Of a stretch of 64,000 bases of DNA, positions 54,675-64,000 are shown in pieces. Every line of letters starts with the position of its first letter. Positions within the stretch are counted from its first letter, which is position 1. The position numbers and the translations under genes are program-made. Source of the stretch: Shewanella nanhaiensis (lineage in GTDB: Bacteria > Pseudomonadota > Gammaproteobacteria > Enterobacterales > Shewanellaceae); NCBI RefSeq assembly GCF_019457885.1, contig NZ_JAHZST010000002.1, forward strand, positions 458,657 to 522,656. Reading direction: 5' to 3'. A model generated the notes under the pieces. That model ran no database searches and was not told the origin of the DNA. It was given only the letters and a program-made list of their open reading frames with translations.

Positions 54675-56633
54675 ATGAAAACATCTCGTCACCTCAGCGC
54701 TATAGCGCTCTCCATAACCTTAGGGTTAGGATTAAGTGCTTGCTCAAACTCTACCAACAACGCAGCATCGGCAGTAAAAGATACCGTTATCGCCCAAAGT
54801 CCCGTACAGAAATATGATGCTAAGACTTTTTTCGAGACGACCACCTATTTTGGCTCCTCCTTCTCTGCTGACGGTAGTTCCATCTTAATGGGCTCAGATC
54901 AGAGCGGAATTTTTAATCTTTACAAGATGGATATTAAAACCGGAAAACAGACAGCACTAACAGACTTTAAAGACACCACCTATCCCGTCTCTTGGTTTCC
55001 GAATGATGACCGCGTCTTATTAACCCAAGATGATGGCGGTAACGAGCTCTATCATCTATTTGTCCGTGAAACTGACGGGACAGTAAAAGATCTCACCGAT
55101 ACCGAAAACACTCGGGCGAACTTTGTTAACTTCACCAATGATGGTGCATTTTTCTATGCAACCACCAATGAGCGTGATCCTAAGTTTATGGATCTATACC
55201 GCTATGATGCTAAAAGCTACGAGCGCACCTTAGTGTTTGAAAATAAGCTAGGATTCGAAGTCGCTGAGGTATCTCCCAACGGACATTTCGTCTCACTCGC
55301 TAAGATGCATACCAACAGAGACAGTGACACTTACCTACTGGATTTAAGAAAGCGCACATCTAAACCAAGCATTATTAGCGAGCATACAGAGCCGGCAAAC
55401 TATAGCCCAATGACATTTTCACCAGACAGCAAGCAGCTCTACTACTCAACGGATGCTAAAGGTGAGTTCTCCCAAGTTTGGCAATATGATCTTCAATCAG
55501 AAAAACATAGTCTAGCGATTAAAGATAACTGGAATGTCCGCTTCGTCTACTTCTCAGAGTCAGGTAAATACCGTGTCTCAGGCGTGAATGCCGATGCCAG
55601 CACACGTATCACCATCTTAGATACAGCAACAGGCAAAGAGGTCGTTTTGCCTAAGCTGCCAGCTGGCGATCTTCGTAGTGTAAACTTTTCCAAAGATGAA
55701 CAAACGGTGTCGTTTTATATCAACTCAGATACCTCCCCCTCTAACCTTTTCGTCTGGAAGATGGGCAACAGTTCAGCAAAACAGTTAACTCAAGCGCTAA
55801 ATCCGCAGATTAACCCAAAAGATCTGGTTGCAAGTGAAGTGGTGCGCTTTAAGAGCTTCGATGGTTTAGAGATCCCAGGCTTACTCTTTAAACCTAAAGG
55901 GGCTAGTGCAGAGAATAAACGTCCAGCGGTTGTCTTTGTTCACGGCGGCCCTGGAGGGCAAAGTCGCACAGGTTATAGCGCCATGCGTCAGCACCTGATT
56001 AATCATGGCTATGCAGTGTTTGCGGTGAATAACCGAGGCAGCTCAGGTTATGGGAAGACCTTCTTCCACTTAGATGACAAAAATCATGGAGAGAATGACC
56101 TACAAGATATCGTTTATGGTAAAAACTACCTGCAGAGCTTAGATTGGATTAATGCGGATAAGATAGGCGTCATGGGTGGTAGCTATGGTGGCTACATGAC
56201 CGCTGCTGCACTGGCATTTGAGCCCGAGGAGTTTAAAGTTGGCATCGATATCTTTGGGGTGACTAACTGGGTTCGCACCCTAAACTCTATTCCACCTTGG
56301 TGGGAGTCATTTAAAAAAGCCCTCTATGATGAGATGGGTGATCCAGCCACAGACGCAGAGCGCCACAGAGCAATATCACCACTCTTTCACGCACAAAATA
56401 TCACTAAACCTCTGATGGTCATTCAAGGCGCAAACGACCCTCGAGTGCTTAAAATTGAGAGTGATGAGTTAGTGGAAAAAGTGAAGCAAAATGGTGTGCC
56501 AGTAGAGTACGTAGTATTCGATGATGAGGGACATGGTTTTAGTAAGAAAACTAACCGTATCACAGCATCTGAAGCCTATGTCGACTTCCTGAACACCTAT
56601 CTTGATACTCCCAATAAGATGGCAGTTAAGTAG
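54675..56633 (+). CDS. S9-family peptidase lipoprotein
   Basis: A 652-residue protein with lipobox LSAC (Cys23). It has a beta-propeller N-terminal half with repeated SADGSSILMGSD, FSPDSKQLYYS type blades and a C-terminal hydrolase domain. Catalytic residues are Ser503 in GGSYGGYMT, Asp588 in GANDPRV and His620 in DEGHGF. It resembles the lipoprotein peptidase at 15.5 kb in layout and motifs. It would act on short peptides at the envelope. A terminator follows. Confidence 0.92.
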   Translation: MKTSRHLSAIALSITLGLGLSACSNSTNNAASAVKDTVIAQSPVQKYDAKTFFETTTYFGSSFSADGSSILMGSDQSGIFNLYKMDIKTGKQTALTDFKDTTYPVSWFPNDDRVLLTQDDGGNELYHLFVRETDGTVKDLTDTENTRANFVNFTNDGAFFYATTNERDPKFMDLYRYDAKSYERTLVFENKLGFEVAEVSPNGHFVSLAKMHTNRDSDTYLLDLRKRTSKPSIISEHTEPANYSPMTFSPDSKQLYYSTDAKGEFSQVWQYDLQSEKHSLAIKDNWNVRFVYFSESGKYRVSGVNADASTRITILDTATGKEVVLPKLPAGDLRSVNFSKDEQTVSFYINSDTSPSNLFVWKMGNSSAKQLTQALNPQINPKDLVASEVVRFKSFDGLEIPGLLFKPKGASAENKRPAVVFVHGGPGGQSRTGYSAMRQHLINHGYAVFAVNNRGSSGYGKTFFHLDDKNHGENDLQDIVYGKNYLQSLDWINADKIGVMGGSYGGYMTAAALAFEPEEFKVGIDIFGVTNWVRTLNSIPPWWESFKKALYDEMGDPATDAERHRAISPLFHAQNITKPLMVIQGANDPRVLKIESDELVEKVKQNGVPVEYVVFDDEGHGFSKKTNRITASEAYVDFLNTYLDTPNKMAVK

Positions 56634-56656
56634 TTAAATCGCTTTCTATACGGCAC

Positions 56657-56684
56657 AAGGCACTCATTTGAGTGCCTTTTTATT
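56657..56684 (+). terminator. Terminator after the S9 peptidase gene at 54.7 kb
   Basis: AAGGCACTCA (56657-56666) and TGAGTGCCTT (56669-56678) pair around TT, followed by TTTATTT. It lies between the convergent peptidase and DUF4382 genes. Confidence 0.88.
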
Positions 56685-56718
56685 TAATCCAACCCATATT
56701 AAAATATGAAAGCTGTGA

Positions 56719-57732
56719 TTAAGTTTTAGGCTCGAAATCTCTCTCCGTGCTTGCTTCATTGATTACAACCACATCTTGCTCATCAGTGTAGATCACAAAT
56801 GGAAAGTCACCCTCAGCACCGTTAGCGGCATCAGCATCATCATTATTGGCAAGACAGGTGTAGCCTAAACTATAGGTACCCGCAGCCACGAAACCAAACT
56901 CATACTCCAGTACTTCAACACCATCTTCTAACACACTGTTGACTCGTGCCGATGCTATTGGAGCAACTTCAGACTCAAGATAATCAACACCCTCACCTCT
57001 AAAATCTGCCATATTAGCTAGCGCAGTTGAACCGGGGTAAAGATAAACTGCTTCAGCAAAGTCAGACCCTCCAGCTTGCGCTTCACAATTATCATGCACG
57101 CTCTGGCTAATACCACCTTCAACTCCTCCCACTTCCGAAACATTAACCAACTGCACAGAGGTAGGTTTTAGCGTCCAGTAATCCTTATTCCCATGGGGGG
57201 CCTGAAGTCCCTTAGCAAGTTCAAACTCTGCAACAAAGGTGTTAGTTCCCGCTGCAATGGTAAAAGCTTTATTGAAGAATAAGCGACCGGTATCGGCTTC
57301 ATCAGCCCCAACACCACCACAACTACCGTTGCTGTTAGTCACTAGACCTAAAGGACCATCAACTGTCTGCACATAGGAACTATCAGTACTGGCGGTTTCA
57401 TTATTCTTCATATAGATACACATCTGATACTCACCCAGAGGAACAGACTGGCCACTAACTAGAGTTTCAACCTCCTGACCCTGGACAGTTAACAGATCAA
57501 CCTGCTTTAAACCACCATCATCGGACACATTAAAAGAGAAGGTATTGTCACTACTCTTTAAGACAACCTGTTTAAAAGCCACATTTACCACTTCGGCATC
57601 AGCCGGATTGTCAGACACACCAAGAGCAAACTGACCAGAAGTGACTGGCGGAGTTGAGCTATCATCACTGCCGCCACAAGCACTGAGCAGAGTGGCTATT
57701 GTGATCGCAACAAAAGAGAGGGAGTATTTCAT
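56719..57732 (-). CDS. DUF4382 lipoprotein
   Basis: A 337-residue lipoprotein (lipobox LSAC, Cys19; then GGSDDSS). The DUF4382 domain is visible from GQFALGVSDNPADAEVVNVAFKQVVLKSSD through VDLLTVQGQEVETLVSGQSVPLGEYQMCIYMKN (residues ~33-110), with the rest Ca-binding-protein-like acidic sequence. Four or more Cys in the mature part may form disulfides. Function is unknown; the family often occurs in marine gammaproteobacteria as surface proteins. It is monocistronic. Confidence 0.85.
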   Translation of the reverse strand: MKYSLSFVAITIATLLSACGGSDDSSTPPVTSGQFALGVSDNPADAEVVNVAFKQVVLKSSDNTFSFNVSDDGGLKQVDLLTVQGQEVETLVSGQSVPLGEYQMCIYMKNNETASTDSSYVQTVDGPLGLVTNSNGSCGGVGADEADTGRLFFNKAFTIAAGTNTFVAEFELAKGLQAPHGNKDYWTLKPTSVQLVNVSEVGGVEGGISQSVHDNCEAQAGGSDFAEAVYLYPGSTALANMADFRGEGVDYLESEVAPIASARVNSVLEDGVEVLEYEFGFVAAGTYSLGYTCLANNDDADAANGAEGDFPFVIYTDEQDVVVINEASTERDFEPKT

Positions 57733-57938
57733 AGTAAGCCTTTATATCTGCATTATTTTAGAACTCAAGTTTAGAACTCAAGCTTTCCCTATTGGCCATA
57801 GAGAGGCCTCAGAAAAACTCATCAATAACGTTTGGGTTAAAAACACATTATAGTGTTCAGATCAAGTAACTCCAAACCTAGGGGCTCTACCAGCGGCATA
57901 GGTAATGAGTCTATTAGTGAACACTGTGAGTATAAAAA

Positions 57939-57976
57939 CAAAAAAGCCCAATCAAGTCTGATACTTGATTGGGCTT
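57939..57976 (-). terminator. Terminator after yebC
   Basis: On the minus strand a 13-bp stem, AAGCCCAATCAAG/CTTGATTGGGCTT (57944-57956 and 57964-57976), is followed by a T-run (A-run 57939-57945 on plus). It lies about 40 bp after the yebC stop. Confidence 0.9.
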
Positions 57977-58017
57977 CGAACATCTAACTAAGTTAGCAAG
58001 ACACTATGTAGCTAAGT

Positions 58018-58746
58018 TTAATCTTGAGGTAACTCTGCATTGTGGTAGACGTTTTGTACATCATCACAATCTTCAAGGGCAGCGAGGAACTTTTCAAACT
58101 GCTCAATCACTTCTGGATCGGTAATATCTGTCATCGTTTGAGGAACGAAAGTGATCTCCTCAACTTCAAACTCCGCTTCTGAGTTCTCTTCAGTTAGCGC
58201 AGTTTTAGTCTTGTAAAACTCTGTATGTGGGGCGTAGACAGTGATCATGCCATCTTCTAGCTCAACATCAGTCACATCGACATCAGCCATGATAAGCATC
58301 TCTAGCACCGCTTCTTCATCTTCACCTTTGAAGACAAAAACAGCTTGGTGATCGAACATATGACCTACGGTACCTGGACCACCTAACTTGGCATCATTCT
58401 TTACGAACGCTTGGCGTACTTCGGTAAAAGTTCGCTTACCGTTATCTGTTAAGCAGTCAACAATAACCATGGCGCCGCCTGGACTGAACCCTTCGTAGCG
58501 TGCAGTTTCATAATCTTCACCACCACCGCCTTTGGCTTTGTCGATGGCACGCTCAATCACATGAGCTGGAACTTGATCTTTCTTAGCTTTGGCAATCATC
58601 TGACGAAGCGGCAGGTTACCGTCGGGGTCGAAGCCACCATTTTTAGCGCAAACATATATCTCTTTACCATATCTAGAGTAAAGTCTGGTCTTCTGACCAG
58701 CAGTTTTAGCCATAGACTCTTTGCGGTTTTGGTATGCTCTTCCCAT
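58018..58746 (-). CDS. YebC/PmpR-family translation or transcription factor
   Basis: A 242-residue protein matching YebC along its full length: [38 protein letters not shown] at the start, [19 protein letters not shown] helix ([38 protein letters not shown]) and an acidic C-terminus ([14 protein letters not shown]). Members were described as DNA-binding regulators, and some are now known to assist ribosomes at poly-proline stretches. This is the YebC paralogue group with the longer N-terminus. It is monocistronic. Confidence 0.93.
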   Translation of the reverse strand: MGRAYQNRKESMAKTAGQKTRLYSRYGKEIYVCAKNGGFDPDGNLPLRQMIAKAKKDQVPAHVIERAIDKAKGGGGEDYETARYEGFSPGGAMVIVDCLTDNGKRTFTEVRQAFVKNDAKLGGPGTVGHMFDHQAVFVFKGEDEEAVLEMLIMADVDVTDVELEDGMITVYAPHTEFYKTKTALTEENSEAEFEVEEITFVPQTMTDITDPEVIEQFEKFLAALEDCDDVQNVYHNAELPQD

Positions 58747-58859
58747 CTTGCCCTATCTCATAAACTAAAAAAATTATCTGCAATATTAGCAGCTTTATTA
58801 GGCTTTTTGCACACAAGCGCTTTTTAATTTAATAATCTTTGACTTTGCTTAGTAAAATT

Positions 58860-59789
58860 TCAATTTAATGAGACAAAATCCGGCACTTCCAGCAACTGAT
58901 AGTCAGGATTTCGGCCCATCGCCTGATAAATATACTCAATAAATACCTGATACTTTCGCGGTAGATAAGCCCGTTGCGGCGTGCTCATGGTTATTTTAGT
59001 TTGCGCCAGAGGGTAATCCTCAAGAAGAGGAAGTAACAGCTTCTCATCCAATGCCTGCTGCGCAATAAGAGTTGGTACTATGGTTATCCCTAGCCCTTCA
59101 ATGGCCGCTTCACGTGCTAAGGTCACATTATTCACCGTTAACTGTGCCTCGGGCTCTTGGGTAACCCACTCTTTCCCATCAAACAGCGTCCAACTTCCAT
59201 CAATATGGGTCGATTTTAATTTTATCGCTTTATGTTTGCTAAGATCTTGCGGCACTTTAGGGGTGCCATTGCGAGCGAGATAAGATGGACTCGCCATCAG
59301 CATCTTATCTGTATTTATCATCTCATAAGTTTGCAGATTGGGATCTGACATAGAGGTGATCTGAAACAGTACATCAACTCCCTCAGCAACCACATCAACA
59401 TTCCGATTGGTGAGCTCCGCATCTATGGTGATATCTGGGTAGTGAGTCAAGAACTGAGCAAACACCCTACCAAGAAATAGTTGTCCCAACTCAATAGGGC
59501 AAACAATGTTTAGATTTCCTTTCACCATCTGTTGATTAGAACTGAGCTGATCTTCTGCATTTTGTAGATCAGCCAATATACGATGTACCCGGTTGTAATA
59601 GGCATTTCCTGCATCGGTAAGCTTAAGGGCTCTCGTTGTACGAAATAGCAGCTGAACACCGGCATCGGCTTCAAGCTCAGCAACCTTACGGCTCACAGTC
59701 GCCTTAGTTAGCCCCATCACCTTAGCCGCTGCGGTAAAACTGCCCTGCTCAACAACCTGAGCAAACATCTGCACGCGATTTAAATCCAT
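58860..59789 (-). CDS. LysR-family regulator divergent from the efflux genes
   Basis: A 309-residue protein with a CrgA/AaeR-type N-terminus (MDLNRVQMFAQVVEQGSFTAAAKVMGLTKATVSRKVAELEADAGVQLLFRTTRALKLTDAG). The effector domain follows (LNIVCPIELGQLFLGRVFAQFL...). It is divergent from emrA-like and emrB-like genes with a 97-bp gap, which is the standard layout for a LysR regulator of the neighbouring efflux operon. The inducer is unknown. Confidence 0.92.
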   Translation of the reverse strand: MDLNRVQMFAQVVEQGSFTAAAKVMGLTKATVSRKVAELEADAGVQLLFRTTRALKLTDAGNAYYNRVHRILADLQNAEDQLSSNQQMVKGNLNIVCPIELGQLFLGRVFAQFLTHYPDITIDAELTNRNVDVVAEGVDVLFQITSMSDPNLQTYEMINTDKMLMASPSYLARNGTPKVPQDLSKHKAIKLKSTHIDGSWTLFDGKEWVTQEPEAQLTVNNVTLAREAAIEGLGITIVPTLIAQQALDEKLLLPLLEDYPLAQTKITMSTPQRAYLPRKYQVFIEYIYQAMGRNPDYQLLEVPDFVSLN

Positions 59790-59886
59790 TATTGTTACAC
59801 CCGTGAAACAGTAGATTGAACTTTAACTATCTAATAAATATACAGTGACAGTAGTAGACTATAAAGCACTAATCAAGGAGTCATGA

Positions 59887-60942
59887 ATGTCCAAGAGTAA
59901 ATTATATATTGCAGTCCCACTCATCCTTGCCCTCTTAATCAGTGGCGGCTTCTACTGGTGGACCCAAGTACGCTTTATCGAGTCTACAGATAACGCCTAT
60001 GTTGAGGCTGACATATCCCATATCAGTGTGAAGGTTCCTGGCTATGTGGTGAGAACAGACATTACTGATAACCAACATGTTGAAATGGGACAACTGCTGG
60101 CACAACTAGAGGATAATCAGTATGAAGCCAAAGTCACACAGAGCCAGGCGGCACTCGAGAGTGTCAGAGCTGAACAGCAAACATTGGCAGCCAAAGTTAC
60201 ATTGCAAGATGCACTTATTAATCAAGCAGCTGCAGGTGTGAAAGCCGCAGAATCAGATCATCTACGGGCCGAACAACAGCTCAATCGTACCCTCAAGTTA
60301 AAGGTGAAAAATTACAGCTCACAGGATGATGTGGATCAGATGCAGGCAAGCTTTGAATCCGCTATCGCCCATCTTGATGAAGCTAAGGCAGCATTAATCG
60401 CTAAGCAGCAAGAGCTAGCGGTATTAAAAGCCCAATTACAGCAAGTTGATGCAAATGTGGTACAGGCTAAGGCTGGCCTTAAGCTTGCTGAGATACAGCT
60501 CGCAGATACTCAAGTACGCGCACCATTTTCAGGGATCATCGGCAAACGTGGTGCGATGAAAGGTCAATATGTTCAGCCAGGTCAAGCCCTCTATAGTTTG
60601 GTACCGGATGATGCTATGTGGATAACGGCAAACTTTAAAGAGACCCAAATCCAACACATGCAAGCTGGTCAACAGGTGAAAGTCACACTCGATGCGTTTC
60701 CCGACAAAGCCTTTACAGGTGTTATCGATAGCCTCTCTCCAGCTTCCGGTGCCAAATTTAGTTTATTGCCCGCAGAAAATGCCACTGGCAACTTCACTAA
60801 GATAGTTCAGAGAATTCCAGTGCGGATCCGCTTAGCAGTCAATCAAGAGGTGAGAATTGTTCCAGGGCTAAGCGCTGTCGTAGAAGTTGATACCCATGAA
60901 GCGTCCACAACTTACGCCATTGCTGCTAACTCAGGTTATTAA
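59887..60942 (+). CDS. EmrA-like membrane fusion protein (HlyD family)
   Basis: A 351-residue protein with one N-terminal membrane helix (LYIAVPLILALLISGGFYWW). The HlyD pattern follows: ESTDNAYVEADISHISVKVPGYV (lipoyl half-motif), two long coiled-coil helices (residues ~80-190), the second lipoyl half (QVRAPFSGIIGKRGAMKGQYVQPGQ) and a beta-barrel region. It links an inner-membrane pump to an outer-membrane channel. The start is an ATG with AAGGAG 7 bases upstream. It is cotranscribed with the pump gene two bases after its stop. Confidence 0.92.
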   Translation: MSKSKLYIAVPLILALLISGGFYWWTQVRFIESTDNAYVEADISHISVKVPGYVVRTDITDNQHVEMGQLLAQLEDNQYEAKVTQSQAALESVRAEQQTLAAKVTLQDALINQAAAGVKAAESDHLRAEQQLNRTLKLKVKNYSSQDDVDQMQASFESAIAHLDEAKAALIAKQQELAVLKAQLQQVDANVVQAKAGLKLAEIQLADTQVRAPFSGIIGKRGAMKGQYVQPGQALYSLVPDDAMWITANFKETQIQHMQAGQQVKVTLDAFPDKAFTGVIDSLSPASGAKFSLLPAENATGNFTKIVQRIPVRIRLAVNQEVRIVPGLSAVVEVDTHEASTTYAIAANSGY

Positions 60943-60944
60943 AG

Positions 60945-62525
60945 GTGAGTAGTTCTACAGCAAGTTTACATAAGTCCCAAGTGACCCCCCAAGGCTTTGA
61001 GTCCGGCAGTCTGCGTTCCTGGGTCGCTGTCTTTGCAGGTTTAATTGGCGCATTTATGGCGATACTGGACATCCAGATCACCAATGCTTCAATGAAAGAG
61101 ATACAGGGAAGTTTAGGTGCAACTTTAGAGGAGGGCTCTTGGATAGCAACCGCTTATCTGGTAGCAGAGATGATAGCCATACCTCTTTCTGGCTGGCTAA
61201 GCCAAGGGCTTTCAGTTAGACGTTACCTTCTCTGGACAACAGCTTTCTTTATCGGCGCATCACTCCTGTGCTCAATAGCTTGGAATCTAGAGTCCATGAT
61301 CGCCTTTAGGGCAATGCAAGGCTTCTTCGGTGGTGCACTAATCCCCTTAGCCTTTCGACTAATCCTCGAACTACTCCCCGAAAATAAGCGCGCTGTAGGC
61401 ATGGCGCTTTTTGGTGTAACTGCAACTTTTGCTCCCTCAATCGGCCCAACATTAGGAGGCTGGTTAACTGAGCAATTTAGCTGGCATTACCTTTTCTATA
61501 TCAATGTTCCCCCAGGATTAATTGTAATGGGAATGCTCGCCTATGGGCTGGAGAAAAAACCGGTTCTCTGGGACACATTAAGAAATATCGACCTCTCTGG
61601 CATAATTACCATGGCGCTTGGCATGGGTTGTTTAGAGGTGGTATTAGAAGAGGGAAACCGTAAAGATTGGTTTGGTTCAGATCTTATCCGCGATCTCACT
61701 ATTATCGCCGTAATTAACATTACTCTTTTTGTCTATATCCAGCTAAAAAAAGAGGAGCCACTAGTTAACCTTCGCTTATTAGGCCAGCGAGATTTCGCCA
61801 TCTCAACCATTGCCTATTTTCTATTGGGTATGGCTCTTTTTGGTGCCATCTACATGATCCCCCTCTATTTAGCACAGATCCACAACTACAGCCCATTAGA
61901 TATAGGTGAAGTGATCATGTGGATGGGGTTTCCTCAGCTACTGGTGCTGCCATTTATACCAAAGCTTATGGAACGGTTCGATGGTCGCTATCTGGCAGCA
62001 TTTGGCTTCGCCATGTTCTCGTTAAGCTATTACATGAATAGTCATATGACAGCAGATTATGCAGGTGATCAGATGATCGCCTCACAAATTGTAAGAGCCC
62101 TAGGACAACCTTTTATTCTGGTTCCAATAGGGATCATAGCAACCATGCATATCAAACCTCATGAGAATGCGTCGGCCTCAACTGTGCTAAACGTTATGCG
62201 AAACTTGGGAGGCGCATTTGGTATCGCACTAGTATCGACCCTAACCGATACCCTCTCAAGAGGTCATCTTGCCCACATAAAAGAGACACTGACCGCAGTA
62301 AACCCAATGGCAAACGAGTACCTAAATCAAACAACGAGCATCTTAATGCAAGCGGGATCAGATCCCGTAACAGCATCCTCGCAGGCTGCTGCAATGCTTG
62401 GAAAAACCATGACTGAACAAGCCTATATCCAAGCCTACAATGATGTGTTTTTTATTATCTCTGCACTCCTGCTTATTGCAGTCGTTGCTGTACTCTCGAT
62501 TAGAAGACCGATAAAAGAGCAATAG
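60945..62525 (+). CDS. EmrB-like DHA2 major-facilitator drug efflux pump
   Basis: A 526-residue protein starting with GTG two bases after the previous stop, so coupled translation is likely. It has 14 membrane segments as in the DHA2 family, with motif A-like and DIQITNASMKEIQGSLGATLEEGSWIATAYLVAEMIAIPLSGWL at the start (the D-x-x-x-N-x-A element of EmrB). It would export drugs or other hydrophobic compounds with proton influx through the EmrA-like protein and an outer-membrane channel encoded elsewhere. Confidence 0.93.
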   Translation: MSSSTASLHKSQVTPQGFESGSLRSWVAVFAGLIGAFMAILDIQITNASMKEIQGSLGATLEEGSWIATAYLVAEMIAIPLSGWLSQGLSVRRYLLWTTAFFIGASLLCSIAWNLESMIAFRAMQGFFGGALIPLAFRLILELLPENKRAVGMALFGVTATFAPSIGPTLGGWLTEQFSWHYLFYINVPPGLIVMGMLAYGLEKKPVLWDTLRNIDLSGIITMALGMGCLEVVLEEGNRKDWFGSDLIRDLTIIAVINITLFVYIQLKKEEPLVNLRLLGQRDFAISTIAYFLLGMALFGAIYMIPLYLAQIHNYSPLDIGEVIMWMGFPQLLVLPFIPKLMERFDGRYLAAFGFAMFSLSYYMNSHMTADYAGDQMIASQIVRALGQPFILVPIGIIATMHIKPHENASASTVLNVMRNLGGAFGIALVSTLTDTLSRGHLAHIKETLTAVNPMANEYLNQTTSILMQAGSDPVTASSQAAAMLGKTMTEQAYIQAYNDVFFIISALLLIAVVAVLSIRRPIKEQ

Positions 62526-62602
62526 ATAAAGGGGGCTTTGTAATAAGCTTTTTGTCTACTCCAGTGTGATGTACACTGAATTTTTCTAGAAAGGAGGTAG
62601 AT

Positions 62603-63058
62603 ATGCAGTGGAGTGTTCTGACTTTTAAACAGCTCAATCTTGATGAGTTATATGAAATATTAAAGCTAAGGGTCGATATTTTTATCGTCGAACAAAACTG
62701 CCCCTATCCAGAGCTAGATAATAAAGACAGAGATCCACAAACTCGTCACCTAATAGGACGAAATAATCAGGGCGATATCGTCGCTTATGCACGTATACTC
62801 GCACCAGGAGTGAGCTACCCTGACTCCAGCATTGGCCGAGTCGTTGTAGCAGAGCAAGCTAGAGGTGGCGGAGTTGCCCACTCCTTAATGCAAGAAGCGA
62901 TATCCTTAGCGACTCAGTATTGGCCTGAAAATGATATCCAACTAGGCGGACAGGAGTACCTTAAAGACTTCTACCAAAAACTAGGATTCAATCCTGTATC
63001 AGAGGTCTACCTTGAAGATGGTATCCCCCACCTAGATATGCTTTATAAGCAGCATTAG
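62603..63058 (+). CDS. elaA: ElaA-type GNAT acetyltransferase
   Basis: A 151-residue protein of the ElaA family: LYEILKLRVDIFIVEQNCPYPELDNKDRDPQTRHL at the N-terminus and the acetyl-CoA loop IGRVVVAEQARGGGVAHSLMQEAI (V-x-x-x-x-R/Q-x-x-G-x-G/A) in the middle. The substrate is unknown. AAAGGAGGTAG lies just before the ATG. It is monocistronic and is the last protein gene before the rRNA operon. Confidence 0.9.
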   Translation: MQWSVLTFKQLNLDELYEILKLRVDIFIVEQNCPYPELDNKDRDPQTRHLIGRNNQGDIVAYARILAPGVSYPDSSIGRVVVAEQARGGGVAHSLMQEAISLATQYWPENDIQLGGQEYLKDFYQKLGFNPVSEVYLEDGIPHLDMLYKQH

Positions 63059-63571
63059 CTAAAAAACTGATCCTCACCAAAACATTGACACTACCCGCCA
63101 TTGCCTTTCTTCGGCATCCCAGCTGCTAAGGTATTTATTAATCCTAGACATAAGATCGAGGAAGTGTCGATTATGCAAGACTATAAGAAAATAAGAGGTA
63201 CGAAGCCATGGATGGCTGAAGGTAGAATAATGCAGGAGCACAATTATCGGGAGTAAGGCAGGAGCAGTTACCGAGGATGTAGAGCCGAGGAGCATCATGT
63301 CAAGCTGCATGCGAGGTAGGTATTGCACGTACGTGCTTGAGTGGGTATGCCAATAAAAAGTGATTTCTTACGCATACCAAAGGTGCCTTCCAATGGCCCA
63401 GCTGCGAGCCAGCTCTCCACGTTCAGAGCCAACATCAAGCTTCGCTTGATAAGCGTAGGCGCATCACCCTACCATTTATTATGCCCTCTGAGTACACATG
63501 GAAATCTGGCATGCTCAACATGCGCTATCTATTTCCACATGTTCGAGTGGTCATTTTTCCAGGCTAAAAAC
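63059..63571. repeat. Hairpin-rich gene-free block before the rRNA operon
   Basis: About 510 bp with no credible gene; an 84-codon minus frame lacks protein features. Inverted repeats include AGCCAT-GG-ATGGCT (63204-63217), GCACGTACGTGC (near 63325-63336) and CATGCTCAACATG (near 63510-63522). The CATGGATG core is shared with hairpins at 38.7 and 50.5 kb. Confidence 0.55.
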
Positions 63572-63572
63572 G

Positions 63573-63601
63573 AAAAAAGCCCTAGCGTTTTATGCTAGGG
63601 C
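63573..63601 (-). terminator. Terminator of the rRNA operon
   Basis: GCCCTAGC (63579-63586) and GCTAGGGC (63594-63601) form an 8-bp stem with a 7-base loop. On the minus strand it is followed by a run of T (A-run 63573-63578 on plus). It lies just past the 5S gene. Confidence 0.92.
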
Positions 63602-63618
63602 TTCTTCACTTAAATAGG

Positions 63619-63735
63619 CGCCTGGAAATGACCTACTCTCACATGGGGAGACCCCACACTACCATCGGCGCGATTGCGTTTCACTTCTGAGTTCGAGATG
63701 GGATCAGGTGGGACCACAATGCTATTGTTTCCAGA
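63619..63735 (-). rRNA. rrf: 5S ribosomal RNA
   Basis: The minus strand reads as a full 5S gene: the conserved GTGGTCCCACCTGA, CATCTCGAACTCAGAAGTGA and GCCGATGGTAGTGTGGGG segments, with 5' TCTGG and 3' CCAGG ends that pair. Length of about 117 fits. It follows the 23S gene with a spacer of about 160 bp and no tRNA. Exact ends may differ by one or two bases. Confidence 0.95.
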
Positions 63736-63893
63736 CTAATTTGGTAAATTTGAAAAGCTTCTAAATAATTGGGTTTAGTACACGGATGTACTGTATGTCA
63801 TAAATGCAGGAGCATTTTATGACCAACTTAAATCAAGTTCGTATTCTTTTGTGCTTGTAACACCAAAGTTGATGTAAAACCCATCTGGGTTGT

Positions 63894-64000
63894 ATGGTTA
63901 AGCCTCACGAGTCATTAGTATCAGTTAGCTCAACGCCTCACAACGCTTACACACCTGACCTATCAACGTCCTAGTCTCGAACGGCTCTTTAGAGGGATTT
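63894..64000 (-). rRNA. rrl: 23S ribosomal RNA, 3' end (partial)
   Basis: The minus strand shows the conserved 3' end of 23S: GAGCCGTTCGAGACTAGGAC, TTGATAGGTCAGGTGTGTAA, GAGCTAACTGATACTAATGA and CGTGAGGCTTAACC. The gene continues past the window edge. The exact 3' end is approximate. Confidence 0.93.

Noticed and set aside
63074..63328. 84-codon minus-strand frame before the rRNA operon
   Set aside because: The sequence is a hairpin-rich repeat block, and the frame has no ribosome site or protein-like features.
1..64000. CRISPR array, insertion sequence or prophage
   Set aside because: No regularly spaced repeat-spacer series, transposase, integrase or phage structural gene was seen.

Overview
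The window looks like chromosomal DNA of a marine Shewanella. The evidence is a complete SirA-type octahaem sulfite reductase locus, an orphan MtrC/OmcA-family outer-membrane multihaem cytochrome, many secreted or lipoprotein peptidases with a POT peptide transporter, and the 3' end of an rRNA operon (23S then 5S, minus strand) at the right edge. Genus-level assignment rests on these gene families and on the style of the intergenic repeats; species cannot be named from here.

Layout. 1-14.4 kb is a respiratory island. A minus-strand run reads sirA (octahaem cytochrome with one CX15CH haem site), rhodanese-like protein, FKBP isomerase with a Met-rich tail, CcmI/NrfG-like TPR protein, sirC (4Fe-4S), sirD (NrfD quinol module), nosL, nosD, nosF and nosY, followed by a truncated ToxR-like regulator. 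A divergent plus-strand run reads sirE (CcmF/NrfE), sirF (CcmH/NrfF) and a TlpA/DsbE thioredoxin. Together they can supply electrons (SirCD), a special haem lyase (SirE, SirF and the TPR protein), folding and redox factors, and probably copper (NosL/NosDFY) to one periplasmic enzyme. No nosZ is present. 14.5-31 kb holds an HTH/DUF2975 pair, S9 peptidases, a POT transporter with a ToxR/TPR regulator, an NhaC antiporter, a kexin-like S8 protease with a probable dedicated chaperone, an S1 protease and a truncated haemoglobin. 31-36.3 kb is housekeeping (ubiA, uvrD and hypotheticals).

36.3-39 kb is an AT-rich accessory stretch with a hypothetical membrane-anchored protein, a frameshifted FRG-domain gene and hairpin-rich repeat DNA. 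39-48 kb holds a Rid protein, a Nudix hydrolase, an NfeD/SPFH operon, a Tsx-like channel facing uridine phosphorylase, MscS and an OmpA-family porin. 48.5-54.4 kb has two tandem LysR regulators, a dispersed repeat, a radical SAM protein, a structured gene-free stretch ending in a terminator, and a nine-haem outer-membrane cytochrome. 54.6-63 kb holds another S9 peptidase, a DUF4382 lipoprotein, YebC, a LysR/EmrA/EmrB efflux module and ElaA, then repeat DNA and the rRNA operon end.

The most interesting signals are in the sir locus: a CcmH-type protein lacking the second Cys of its redox motif, a Met-rich isomerase tail beside copper-delivery genes, and an extra Cys knuckle in SirC. Others are the protease/chaperone pair, an apparent ATC start codon, the nine-haem MtrC relative and a structured gene-free region near 51.7-52.1 kb.
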